From Ruminococcoides sp052118065 (GTDB lineage Bacteria > Bacillota > Clostridia > Oscillospirales > Acutalibacteraceae), in assembly GCA_052118065.1 (NCBI GenBank), contig JBQKHY010000001.1, positions 186,001-250,000 on the forward strand: a stretch of 64,000 nucleotides of DNA, in the 5' to 3' direction. A program made the translations under genes and the position numbers. Each line of letters starts with the position of its first letter. The first letter of the stretch is position 1. The notes under the pieces are model-generated. The model was not told where the DNA came from and did not search any database. It saw only the letters and a list, made by a program, of their open reading frames with translations. Below, one piece after another: positions 26,285-33,193 of the stretch.

Positions 26285-27763
26285 ATGTCTTTAATAAATG
26301 TAAAAGATTTAACTTTTGCTTATGACGGAAGTTATGAGAATGTATTTGAAAACACAAGTTTTCAGATTGATACAGATTGGAAATTAGGTTTTGTTGGCAG
26401 AAACGGCAGAGGTAAAACCACATTTCTGAATATTCTGTTGGGTAAATACAAATATAGCGGAAATATAACTGCATCTGTTAGCTTTGAATATTTCCCGTAT
26501 GAAGTTGAGGATAAAACCAAAAACACAATAGAAATTTTCTATGATATTTGCCCTAATTGCGAGGATTGGGAATTTATGCGTGAAATATCTTTGCTCGAAG
26601 TTGATTTTGATGTTTTATACAGACCTTTTTTCACACTATCAAACGGAGAGCAGACGAAGGTTTTACTTGCAGCACTATTTCTTGTTTCAAACAGCTTCTT
26701 GCTTATAGATGAGCCTACAAATCATTTAGACGAAAATGCGAGAAAAATTGTAGGCGATTATCTATGCAGAAAAAAGGGGTTTATATTAGTTTCGCATGAC
26801 AGAAAATTGCTCGATACTTGCACAGACCATATTTTATCTGTAAATAAAACAAATATAGAAGTACGAAAAGGCAATTTTTCTACTTGGTTTGAAAACAAAA
26901 CCCTGCAAGATAATTTTGAAATGAATGAAAACAAAAAATTACAAAAAGAAATTTCAAAACTATCACAGGCGGCAAAGCGTAGTGCATCGTGGTCTGATAT
27001 GGCAGAAATGAGCAAATACAATACTAACAATTCCGGCTTAAAATTAGATAAGGGTTATGTAGGTCATAAGGCTGCTAAAGCAATGAAACGCTCAAAAAGC
27101 ATTGAAGCAAGACAAGAAAAAGCTATTTCGGAAAAGTCAAAATTGTTACACAACATAGAGGAATACGAAGCACTTGCGTTAGCTCCTGCAATCTATACAA
27201 AAGATAGGCTGGCAGATGTAAGCAATCTTTCTTTATACTATGATAATAATAAAATTTGTGAAAATATCAGTTTTGAAATTAAAAATGGTGATAGGATTGC
27301 TTTATGCGGAAAAAACGGTTGCGGAAAATCAAGTGTTTTGAAACTGCTATGTGGTGAAAAAATCAAATACACAGGTGATGTGTGTATAGGCAATGGGCTT
27401 AAATTTTCCTATGTTTCGCAAAACACCGATACATTACAGGGCAACCTTTCAGTGTTTGCAAAAAACAACGGAATTGATGAAAGCTTACTCAAAGCAATTT
27501 TGAGGAAACTCGACTTTTCAAGGGAACAGTTTGACAAGGATATATCCGATTTCAGCAGCGGACAGAAAAAGAAAGTCTTGATTGCAAAAAGTTTATGTGA
27601 AAAGGCACATTTGTATATATGGGACGAACCGTTAAACTTTATTGATATTTTTTCGAGAATACAAATCGAAAATGTGATTTTGGAGTATAAGCCAACGCTG
27701 ATATTTGTCGAACACGATATTTCATTCAGAGAAAAAATCGCAACCAAAGTTGTAAATATGTAA
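26285..27763 (+). CDS. Lsa-like ABC-F ribosomal protection protein
   Basis: 492 residues from ATG 26285 (GAGGAG upstream); the open frame extends further upstream but without a better start. Two ABC domains on one chain and no membrane segments: Walker A GFVGRNGRGKTT and ALCGKNGCGKSS, signatures LSNGEQTK and FSSGQKKK, Walker B LLIDEPTNH and YIWDEPLNF. The opening SLINVKDLTFAYDGSYENVF closely resembles Lsa proteins, which displace lincosamides, pleuromutilins and streptogramin A from the ribosome. Resistance is inferred from the family. It is cargo of the mobile element, transcribed with the mobilization genes. Confidence 0.85.
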   Translation: MSLINVKDLTFAYDGSYENVFENTSFQIDTDWKLGFVGRNGRGKTTFLNILLGKYKYSGNITASVSFEYFPYEVEDKTKNTIEIFYDICPNCEDWEFMREISLLEVDFDVLYRPFFTLSNGEQTKVLLAALFLVSNSFLLIDEPTNHLDENARKIVGDYLCRKKGFILVSHDRKLLDTCTDHILSVNKTNIEVRKGNFSTWFENKTLQDNFEMNENKKLQKEISKLSQAAKRSASWSDMAEMSKYNTNNSGLKLDKGYVGHKAAKAMKRSKSIEARQEKAISEKSKLLHNIEEYEALALAPAIYTKDRLADVSNLSLYYDNNKICENISFEIKNGDRIALCGKNGCGKSSVLKLLCGEKIKYTGDVCIGNGLKFSYVSQNTDTLQGNLSVFAKNNGIDESLLKAILRKLDFSREQFDKDISDFSSGQKKKVLIAKSLCEKAHLYIWDEPLNFIDIFSRIQIENVILEYKPTLIFVEHDISFREKIATKVVNM

Positions 27764-28272
27764 CCGAAAAAATCGTGGTACAATTTGCTTAATGAGTAAA
27801 AGGTATCACGATTTTATTTGCATACTGTGTAACGCAATAGAAGCTCATTTTTGAGGCTTTGAATATAAAACCATTACCTTTATGTTTTTTGCATATTTTA
27901 ACCGCATAAAATGAGCGTTTTTAACCTCTATTGCGTGACAAAAGTAGAACGATAGAAACCTATTTTTGAGGGTGGAAATATAAAATCCTTACCTTGTAAA
28001 TTTTGGTTTTTGAAAACCGTATATAAAGGGCGATTTCGCACAGCTATTGTTCCACATACTAAGTTAAAAATTATGTAGGCAAAATTTATATAACTAATTT
28101 TTGCAAAAGCATTGATTTTATTGTGGCTTTGATGTATAATATGAACTGTCCAATGGCAACAATATGGCAACAAAAAATCGGATAGTCCATAGGTTGTGGA
28201 TAATACAGATAACTACAATACCTCGTGATAAAATCTCTAAACAGAATTGTTTAAGATTTCTTTATCAGGAGC
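27764..28272. repeat. non-coding right end with diverged tandem repeat
   Basis: No gene is visible. A terminator-like hairpin (27767-27815) follows the ABC-F gene. Then two copies of an ~82-bp unit lie at about 27835-27916 and 27950-28031, sharing TTTTTGAGG, AATATAAAA and TTACCTT blocks in the same order. The first unit is bracketed by a 9-bp inverted repeat (ACGCAATAG at 27832-27840, CTATTGCGT at 27928-27936). The remaining ~240 bp up to attR probably hold integrase arm sites. Confidence 0.55.
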
Positions 28273-28285
28273 GAGTGGGAATAAA
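28273..28285 (+). repeat. attR of the guaA-inserted element
   Basis: GAGTGGGAATAAA, identical to attL at 19269-19281 and in the same orientation, 9004 bp away. It is the presumed junction with the original sequence downstream of guaA. Confidence 0.75.
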
Positions 28286-28333
28286 GGCAAAAATTAGCAA
28301 ATAATAATTATTAATATTATAACTATATGAATT

Positions 28334-28373
28334 AAGGCATTACTGATTTTAGTAGTCAGTAATGCCTTTTTGT
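28334..28373 (+). terminator. terminator outside attR, probably the original guaA terminator
   Basis: A perfect 13-bp stem (AAGGCATTACTGA with TCAGTAATGCCTT) and a T-run. Its position 50 bp after attR and its strength fit the pre-insertion guaA terminator. Confidence 0.8.
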
Positions 28374-28386
28374 AATAAAACTAAAA

Positions 28387-28416
28387 AGGTAGTAGAATAT
28401 TCTACTACCTGTTTTT
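28387..28416. terminator. palindromic terminator after the SirTM gene
   Basis: A perfect 24-bp palindrome (two 12-nt halves, AGGTAGTAGAAT and its complement) followed by GTTTTTT. It lies 50 bp past the stop of the minus-strand sirtuin gene. Confidence 0.75.
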
Positions 28417-28467
28417 TAGTTAATTTTTAACTTGTCCCTATCTTGTCCTAATGGTACAAGATGATTT

Positions 28468-29337
28468 TTATACATACCCCTCCAAAACCTTTGCTATATA
28501 ATTTTTAATAACAACGGATTGATTTTGAATTTCATTTGGAACATAGGACAATTCTAAATTTATTGAGCAATAGACTGCATTTTTATTTTTAGCAGTCATT
28601 TGCCAAAATGGATATTTTATAATACCGGGAGTGTTCATACCAACACCTAATTCTAGGTAAAGAATATGTGAATTACCATTTTTTCTGATAAAGTCTTGAT
28701 ACCTGTTACAAGCTAAATACCAACCCTCATCTTGTACAAATGAGTCATCACATATTAAATTCATAGTCATAGGCTTGTTGCACTTAGGACATCTAGGTAT
28801 CAATTCTGTTGGTATTTTCATATTCTTTTGCTGAGCAACCATCTTTCTAATAAGTTCCTCATTGTTATAAGTTTTATTGTGACAGCCATTACTGCATTGA
28901 AATAATCCATAGTCACCTTGAGTGTAGAACAATCTTTTCTTATCAAAACCTGCCCTCTGAAATTGATGATCCACATTGGTTGTCAGCACAAAATAATTTT
29001 TATCCTTAACAATAGAGAATAAATCCTTATAAGGCTTACCAACTTCACAATCATAACGGTTAATCAGTATGTGTCTTGACCACCAAGCCCAATATTCCTC
29101 AAGTGTATCAAAATCATAAAATCCACCGGAATACATATCAGTAATGCCGTATTTCTCTTTAAAGTCAGAAAAATATTTTTCAAATCTTTCACCACTGTAA
29201 TCAAATCCGGCAGATGCTGAAAGTCCTGCACCTGCACCAATCAAAATTGCATCGGCAGTGATAAATTCTTCTTTTAACTTTTTTAAATTATTTAAGTAAC
29301 TTTCTGTAAATTTCATAGTCTTTATCTTTGAAAACAT
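28468..29337 (-). CDS. macrodomain-linked sirtuin (SirTM-type)
   Basis: 289 residues. The NAD site is ILIGAGAGLSASAGFDYSG (about residues 32-50) and the zinc-ribbon cysteines are FQCSNGC and RCPKCNK. The catalytic loop reads FVLTTNVDHQFQRAGF instead of the deacetylase-type TQNIDGLHQ, as in class M sirtuins that ADP-ribosylate proteins. ATG 29337 has AAGGTGAT 7 nt upstream and overlaps the macrodomain gene by 50 bp, so the two are co-translated. The usual SirTM partners GcvH-L and lipoate ligase LplA2 are not adjacent here; the target is therefore unknown. Confidence 0.85.
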   Translation of the reverse strand: MFSKIKTMKFTESYLNNLKKLKEEFITADAILIGAGAGLSASAGFDYSGERFEKYFSDFKEKYGITDMYSGGFYDFDTLEEYWAWWSRHILINRYDCEVGKPYKDLFSIVKDKNYFVLTTNVDHQFQRAGFDKKRLFYTQGDYGLFQCSNGCHNKTYNNEELIRKMVAQQKNMKIPTELIPRCPKCNKPMTMNLICDDSFVQDEGWYLACNRYQDFIRKNGNSHILYLELGVGMNTPGIIKYPFWQMTAKNKNAVYCSINLELSYVPNEIQNQSVVIKNYIAKVLEGYV

Positions 29338-30061
29338 TGAATATCACCTTGATTTTACTATGTGTTTTTTCTTTATATTCCTTAACTGTGTTAATAGCAA
29401 TTTCGCTTGCCTTATCAGTAGGAAAACGAAATTCACCGGTAGATATGCAACAGAATGCAATACTGTTTAGGTGATTTTTCTCTGCAATTTCTAGGGAAGA
29501 TATGTAACAACTTTTCAGTAAATCACAATCTTTTTCAGTCAGTTTACCTCTAACAATAGGTCCAACTGTGTGAATAACATATTTACAAGGTAAGTTAAAA
29601 GCAAGAGTAATTTTAGCCTTTCCTGTTTCTTCTTTGTGACCTTGTTTAACCATAATTTCATTACAAGCTAACCTAAGTTGAATACCGGAAAATGTGTGAA
29701 TAGCATTGTCTATGCACTTGTGATTAGGATAGAAACAACCTAATAAATCAAAGTTACAAGCATTTACTATTCCATCACATTTTAGTGTTGTAATGTCACC
29801 TTGCCATAGATAAATGTCATTTTGTATTGGTTCTAAATCTTCTAAATCGGTTATACCTTTTGATTTACATTCTTCTTTTAAATATTCATCTTGAATTTTC
29901 AAAAATTCCTTGCTTATTTCATTAGGCATACGAACATTCATTAAACCTCTTAATAGTGCCTTTTGTTCTACTTCATTATTAGGTATAACTATATCTGAAT
30001 ACCTAGAATTTTCCTTAATAAGTTCATTGATTAAGTATAATCTTCTTTCTTCTTGTGTCAT
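29288..30061 (-). CDS. zinc-dependent macrodomain protein
   Basis: 257 residues. After an ~80-residue N-terminal helical part, the macrodomain starts with LWQGDITTLKCDGIVNACNF and carries GCFYPNHKCIDNAIHTFSG (Cys, His and Cys as expected for Zn-macrodomains), then HTVGPIVRG and AFCCISTGEFRFPTDKA. Such enzymes remove ADP-ribose placed by the SirTM partner. The gene is immediately upstream of and overlapping the sirtuin gene, matching the known macro-SirTM operon pair, which has been linked to oxidative stress responses in other bacteria. Confidence 0.87.
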   Translation of the reverse strand: MTQEERRLYLINELIKENSRYSDIVIPNNEVEQKALLRGLMNVRMPNEISKEFLKIQDEYLKEECKSKGITDLEDLEPIQNDIYLWQGDITTLKCDGIVNACNFDLLGCFYPNHKCIDNAIHTFSGIQLRLACNEIMVKQGHKEETGKAKITLAFNLPCKYVIHTVGPIVRGKLTEKDCDLLKSCYISSLEIAEKNHLNSIAFCCISTGEFRFPTDKASEIAINTVKEYKEKTHSKIKVIFNVFKDKDYEIYRKLLK

Positions 30062-30069
30062 AATTACTC

Positions 30070-30879
30070 CTATTTAATCTGTGCAACATTACTAAATTCA
30101 CAGTCATTTAACTTGTCATCAGGTAGATTACAAATGTGCCTTTGCCTATATACAAGTTGCTTTACAAAATCAGTAGATGGATTTTGTAGAATTTCTCTAG
30201 GCTTATCATATTGTTCAATGTTGCCACTATTCATTACAAGGACTTTAGTTCCAAGTTTGAGTGCCTCAGAAATATCATGGGTTACAAACATAATGGTAAT
30301 GCTTGTTTCCTTGTGAATTCTTTTTATTTCTTCTTGCAGTTGACTTCTTGTGATTTCATCAACTGCACCAAACGGTTCATCCATAAGTAGAATTACCGGT
30401 GATGCTGCCAATGCTCTGGCAATGCCAACTCTTTGTTGCTGACCACCTGAAAGTTCATAAGGATACCTATTCTTAATATCCTCATCAAGGCCAACAATCT
30501 TCATCCATCTTGATACTGCTGATTTAGTTTTTGATTTGTCCTTTTTGTTCAGTAGATTAGGAACATATGAAATATTCTTTTCAACAGTTAAGTGAGGGAA
30601 TAGTACACTTCCTTGAATAGAATAACCAATATTCCTACGCAATTCTATTAGGTTTTTATTTTTGATATTTTCACCATTTATAAAAATATCACCACTTGTT
30701 ACATCAATAAGTCCTTTAATCATCTTTAAAGCAGTTGTTTTGCCACAACCTGAAGAACCAACTATTGTGACAAATTCACCTTTTTCCATAGCAGGTTCAA
30801 TGTTTGATGTTCCACCACCAACACCTTGTGTAATTTCAACATTTAAGTTAGTATCTTGTTCAATAAGAATGTCCATCAT
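30070..30879 (-). pseudogene. chimeric remnant: substrate-binding piece joined to an OpuCA-type ATPase
   Basis: The open frame encodes 269 residues. From residue ~34 it is a good ABC ATPase (VGSSGCGKTT, LSGGQQQRVGIARALA, LLMDEPFGAVDE, switch histidine FVTHD). Its first 36 residues are not the start of an ATPase. DILIEQDTNLNVEITQGVGG and TSNIEPAMEKGEF look like the N-terminus of a ProX/OpuBC glycine-betaine-type binding domain. The two parts meet at EKGEF, a sequence expected in both families, so an internal deletion by short-homology recombination probably fused them. A functional transporter is unlikely. Confidence 0.65.
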
Positions 30880-31660
30880 TTCACCAAGAATATATTGTGT
30901 TCTGTCATAGGCTTAGTTGCAATATTGATTGTTTCTTTTTTGCCACCGGGAATAATAGAAATTATTGTAATTACAGCAACAAGTATAATAGCAACAAAAC
31001 TCATAATTTTATTAGTTTTCTTTACTTTAATACTTCTTTTAGAAATTCTCTTTTCAATAAACCCAAGAATAAAATCAAATACTAAAGCAAGTATTGCAAT
31101 AAGTAAACTGCCTACCATAGTCATTGCAGTGTTGTTAGTTGTGATACCTCTGTAAATAGCAACACCTAGTCCACCTGCACCAATGAAAGATGCAATACCA
31201 CCTAGTGCAATTGTCATAGTTACCATATTTCTAATACCTGAAAGTATAACAGGCATTGCAAGTGGTAGTTTGATTTTAAACAGAATTTGCAATTTTGTGC
31301 TACCCATACCTTTTGCAGCCTCAAGAATGTTTTTATCAACATTAGTTATACCTGTGTGTGTACTTCTTACCATAGGCAGTAGTGCATAAATTGTTAAAGC
31401 TATTACAGCAGTAGCATTACCTACACCTGAAAAGGGAATTAAAAATCCCAACATTGATATTTATGGAATATGTATAAGAAGTTGATTACACCAAGAGTAG
31501 GCTTTGATGATTTCTCATATTCACTGATTAAAATGCCTACTGTACCACCAAATATGATTGCAATAAAAATTGCAAGTAGTGAAATTTCTATATGTTCTAA
31601 AAGTAAGTTAAAGAAAAATTCTTTCTTGTCAATTAATAAAACCCACATTTCTTTTATCAT
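30876..31660 (-). pseudogene. osmoprotectant ABC permease with binding domain, multiply frameshifted
   Basis: The permease begins at 31660 (FFFNLLLEHIEISLLAIFIA) but leaves frame near 31450: the expected IPSISMLGF is interrupted by a shift and a stop. It resumes at 31454 with LGFLIPFSGVGNATAVIALT and AAKGMGSTKLQ, a normal OpuCB-like permease core. After the last helix the binding domain starts (INIATKPMTE), and an extra CA dinucleotide near 30890 throws it out of frame into the chimeric ATPase ORF. At least two frameshifts and one nonsense change are visible. Confidence 0.75.
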
Positions 31661-31680
31661 TTTTCTTCCTCCTTAAAAGT

Positions 31681-31851
31681 TAATTACCTAACTTTTTAAT
31701 AGCATCAACAGGGCATTTTTCATAACAAAGACCACAATGTAAACAATGAGTTTGATTGATTGTAAAATCATTAATACATTTTTGAGGACATATTTTCTCA
31801 CACTTTTTGCACTTAATACACTTATCGGTTATCTCAAAACCATTTTTATTT
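31681..31851 (-). pseudogene. truncated 4Fe-4S ferredoxin domain
   Basis: On the minus strand a frame ending at 31681 encodes two 4Fe-4S motifs (CIKCKKCEKICP and CLHCGLCYEKCP) and ends DAIKKLGN. There is no start codon in frame; the sequence is cut at about 31851, where plus-strand HxlR sequence begins. It is the C-terminus of a larger protein whose front is missing. Confidence 0.7.
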
Positions 31852-31930
31852 ACCTCTAGGCGAATCTATGCGACCAATTATGGATGCAATGGAAAAATGG
31901 GGAACAGAGTATAAGAAAAGTTTGGAATAA
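31852..31930 (+). pseudogene. C-terminal remnant of an HxlR-type regulator
   Basis: On the plus strand 31852-31930 reads PLGESMRPIMDAMEKWGTEY and ends KKSLE, which is the conserved C-terminal helix of HxlR/MarR-like regulators. Everything upstream is missing and is replaced by the ferredoxin remnant on the other strand. Together they mark a deletion or inversion junction. Confidence 0.65.
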
Positions 31931-31950
31931 AATAGTATATTATAAATGAA

Positions 31951-31983
31951 AGAAGTGATAGTATTTGCTATCACTTCTTTTTG
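31951..31983 (+). terminator. terminator with GAAGTGATAG stem, copy 1
   Basis: AGAAGTGATAG pairs with CTATCACTTCT around a 6-nt loop, followed by five T. It sits 20 bp after the HxlR remnant. Very similar hairpins are at 50972-51007 and 56031-56063, each at the border of a CRISPR module. Confidence 0.85.
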
Positions 31984-32061
31984 CATATATGGTATTTTAA
32001 TAGAATTACAGAAATATTTTCATAATTAAATAATAAAAAGTAATAAAAATTTCCTGATATA

Positions 32062-32106
32062 AAAGATAAGTCCCATAAATGGGACAAGTAATGTGTTATT
32101 ATGTAG
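32062..32106 (+). promoter_or_regulatory. shared element, copy A, upstream of the I-B locus
   Basis: Contains the perfect palindrome GTCCCATAAATGGGAC (32070-32085) preceded by AAAGATAA and followed by a TAATGTGTTATTATGTAG tail. Copies B (51023-51070) and C (56581-56628) align along the whole element. It may be a regulator site with a promoter. On the minus strand the hairpin followed by TTATCTTTT could also end the CreR-like RNA. Confidence 0.5.
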
Positions 32107-32136
32107 GTGAAGAAAAGTTACATTACATAAATATTC

Positions 32137-32216
32137 AAATGTTTTCCAATATGGATAGATTAAAATTTACTAATTAGATATATACTATTTAGAATCCAAT
32201 GTGATTAGATTTATAT
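32137..32216 (-). ncRNA. CreR-like guide RNA for the type I-B system (psi-repeat/spacer/psi-repeat)
   Basis: Read on the minus strand, 32187-32216 matches the I-B array repeat at 24 of 30 positions, including the 3' handle (only one change in the last 12). A second, weaker copy is at 32137-32166, matching 17 of 21 positions in the repeat's core (ATCTATCC kept) but not its 3' end. Between them is a 20-nt spacer starting AGTATATATCTA. Those 12 nt match 32321-32332 exactly, next to a CCT PAM and the cas promoter. The layout is that of a Cas-regulating RNA: Cas6 would process it and Cascade would use it to repress cas6-cas2. Confidence 0.75.
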
Positions 32217-32220
32217 GGTT

Positions 32221-32249
32221 ATTCTATCATATGTAAATGAATAAATCAA
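32221..32249 (-). promoter_or_regulatory. promoter of the I-B CreR-like RNA
   Basis: On the minus strand TTGATT (32244-32249), 17 bp, TAGAAT (32221-32226). The predicted start, about 32214, falls at the first bases of the first degenerate repeat. Confidence 0.65.
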
Positions 32250-32320
32250 ATTATTATCATAAATTAATAATATATAAAATAATTTAAACATAATTAAATA
32301 TAATATTAAAAAATAAATAC

Positions 32321-32335
32321 TAGATATATACTAGG
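32321..32335 (-). promoter_or_regulatory. predicted CreR target site with CCT PAM
   Basis: The minus strand reads CCT then AGTATATATCTA, identical to the first 12 nt of the CreR-like spacer; pairing breaks down after that. The PAM edge is 5 bp from the -35 box of the cas promoter, so bound Cascade would collide with RNA polymerase. Confidence 0.7.
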
Positions 32336-32340
32336 AAGTA

Positions 32341-32368
32341 TTGACAAATTTAAAATTAGTGCTATACT
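32341..32368 (+). promoter_or_regulatory. promoter of the type I-B cas operon
   Basis: TTGACA (32341-32346), 16 bp, TATACT (32363-32368). Immediately downstream (32373-32396) is an imperfect palindrome, TCAAGGTGAA and TTCATCTTGA around AATA, placed over the transcription start where an operator would act. The leader to cas6 is about 80 nt. Confidence 0.75.
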
Positions 32369-32455
32369 ATAATCAAGGTGAAAATATTCATCTTGATATT
32401 CTTAAATGTGATAAATTATAAAAATCTTTTTAAAAATTGAATATAGGAGGTAAGA

Positions 32456-33181
32456 ATGAAGATTCTTTTACAATTTAAGTTGAAGAATAACAAGTTACCT
32501 ATTGATTACAGAAGGGTAATCTTGTCATTCTTCAAAAAAGCACTTTCGGAAATTGCTAACGGAAAGTATTACGAACAGTATTACTTTAAACCTGAAAGGA
32601 GAAATTTTACTTTTGCAGTGAATTTACCTAATCCTAAATTCTCAAAAAGTGAAATTACTTTAGAGAAAAACGAATTTCGCATTACTTTCTCAACTTCCGA
32701 CAAAATGACAGGATTTGTGTTTATGTCTGCATTCATTAAGCAGAAGGGAAATCCTTTCTCAGCACCAATTGGAAATGTTTTTACCTTAACAAATATTTCT
32801 CAAATCGGTGACAAGACTACAAGTTCAAATACTGCACTTGTAAAAATGCTAAGTCCTCTGTGTATCAGAGAACATAATAGGGGAGAAAATAAGGATTCTT
32901 ATTACTCAGTTGCTAGTGATAGTTTTGAAGATAAGGCAAATGAGATAATCAAAGAACAACTTATTGAGTCAGGTTTTGATGATGAAAGAGTTAAAGGCTT
33001 TTCTATTAAACCTTTAAACAGTAAGAAAACAGTGATTTTCCACTATGGCAATTATATCGAATGTAGCCTAGGTGAATTTGTCCTAAATGGTGACAAGGCT
33101 ATTATCAATTATCTACTACAAAGTGGTATTGGTTCTCGAAAATCAGCCGGATTTGGTCTACCAATATTGGTTGCAGAATAA
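32456..33181 (+). CDS. cas6: Cas6 CRISPR RNA endonuclease
   Basis: 241 residues. It is a RAMP protein with the C-terminal glycine-rich loop GIGSRKSAGFGLP typical of Cas6, and a ferredoxin-like start (KILLQFKLKNNKLPIDYRR). It should cut the 30-nt repeats of the big array to leave the 8-nt handle at the repeat 3' end. AGGAGG precedes ATG 32456. First gene of an eight-gene operon in the usual I-B order; cas8 follows after 12 bp. Confidence 0.92.
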   Translation: MKILLQFKLKNNKLPIDYRRVILSFFKKALSEIANGKYYEQYYFKPERRNFTFAVNLPNPKFSKSEITLEKNEFRITFSTSDKMTGFVFMSAFIKQKGNPFSAPIGNVFTLTNISQIGDKTTSSNTALVKMLSPLCIREHNRGENKDSYYSVASDSFEDKANEIIKEQLIESGFDDERVKGFSIKPLNSKKTVIFHYGNYIECSLGEFVLNGDKAIINYLLQSGIGSRKSAGFGLPILVAE

Positions 33182-33193
33182 GGAGGTGATTGT

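Larger units (their letters stand above)
19269..28285. mobile_element. 9-kb integrative mobilizable element in the guaA 3' end
   Basis: The element is bounded by 13-bp direct repeats. It carries, left to right, a nuclease-EVE protein, an XRE regulator, Xis, a tyrosine integrase, a MobC-like protein, a RepA-like ATPase, a small protein, a MobV relaxase and an ABC-F resistance-type gene. No conjugation (type IV secretion) genes are present, so it should depend on a helper for transfer. Codon use and composition in the core differ from the neighbouring purine genes. The guaA 3' end is a known integration site for genomic islands in several bacteria. Confidence 0.85.

Noticed and set aside
27928..28173. 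81-codon minus-strand open frame at the right end of the element
   Set aside because: It runs through the tandem repeat units and lacks a start signal and any family pattern.
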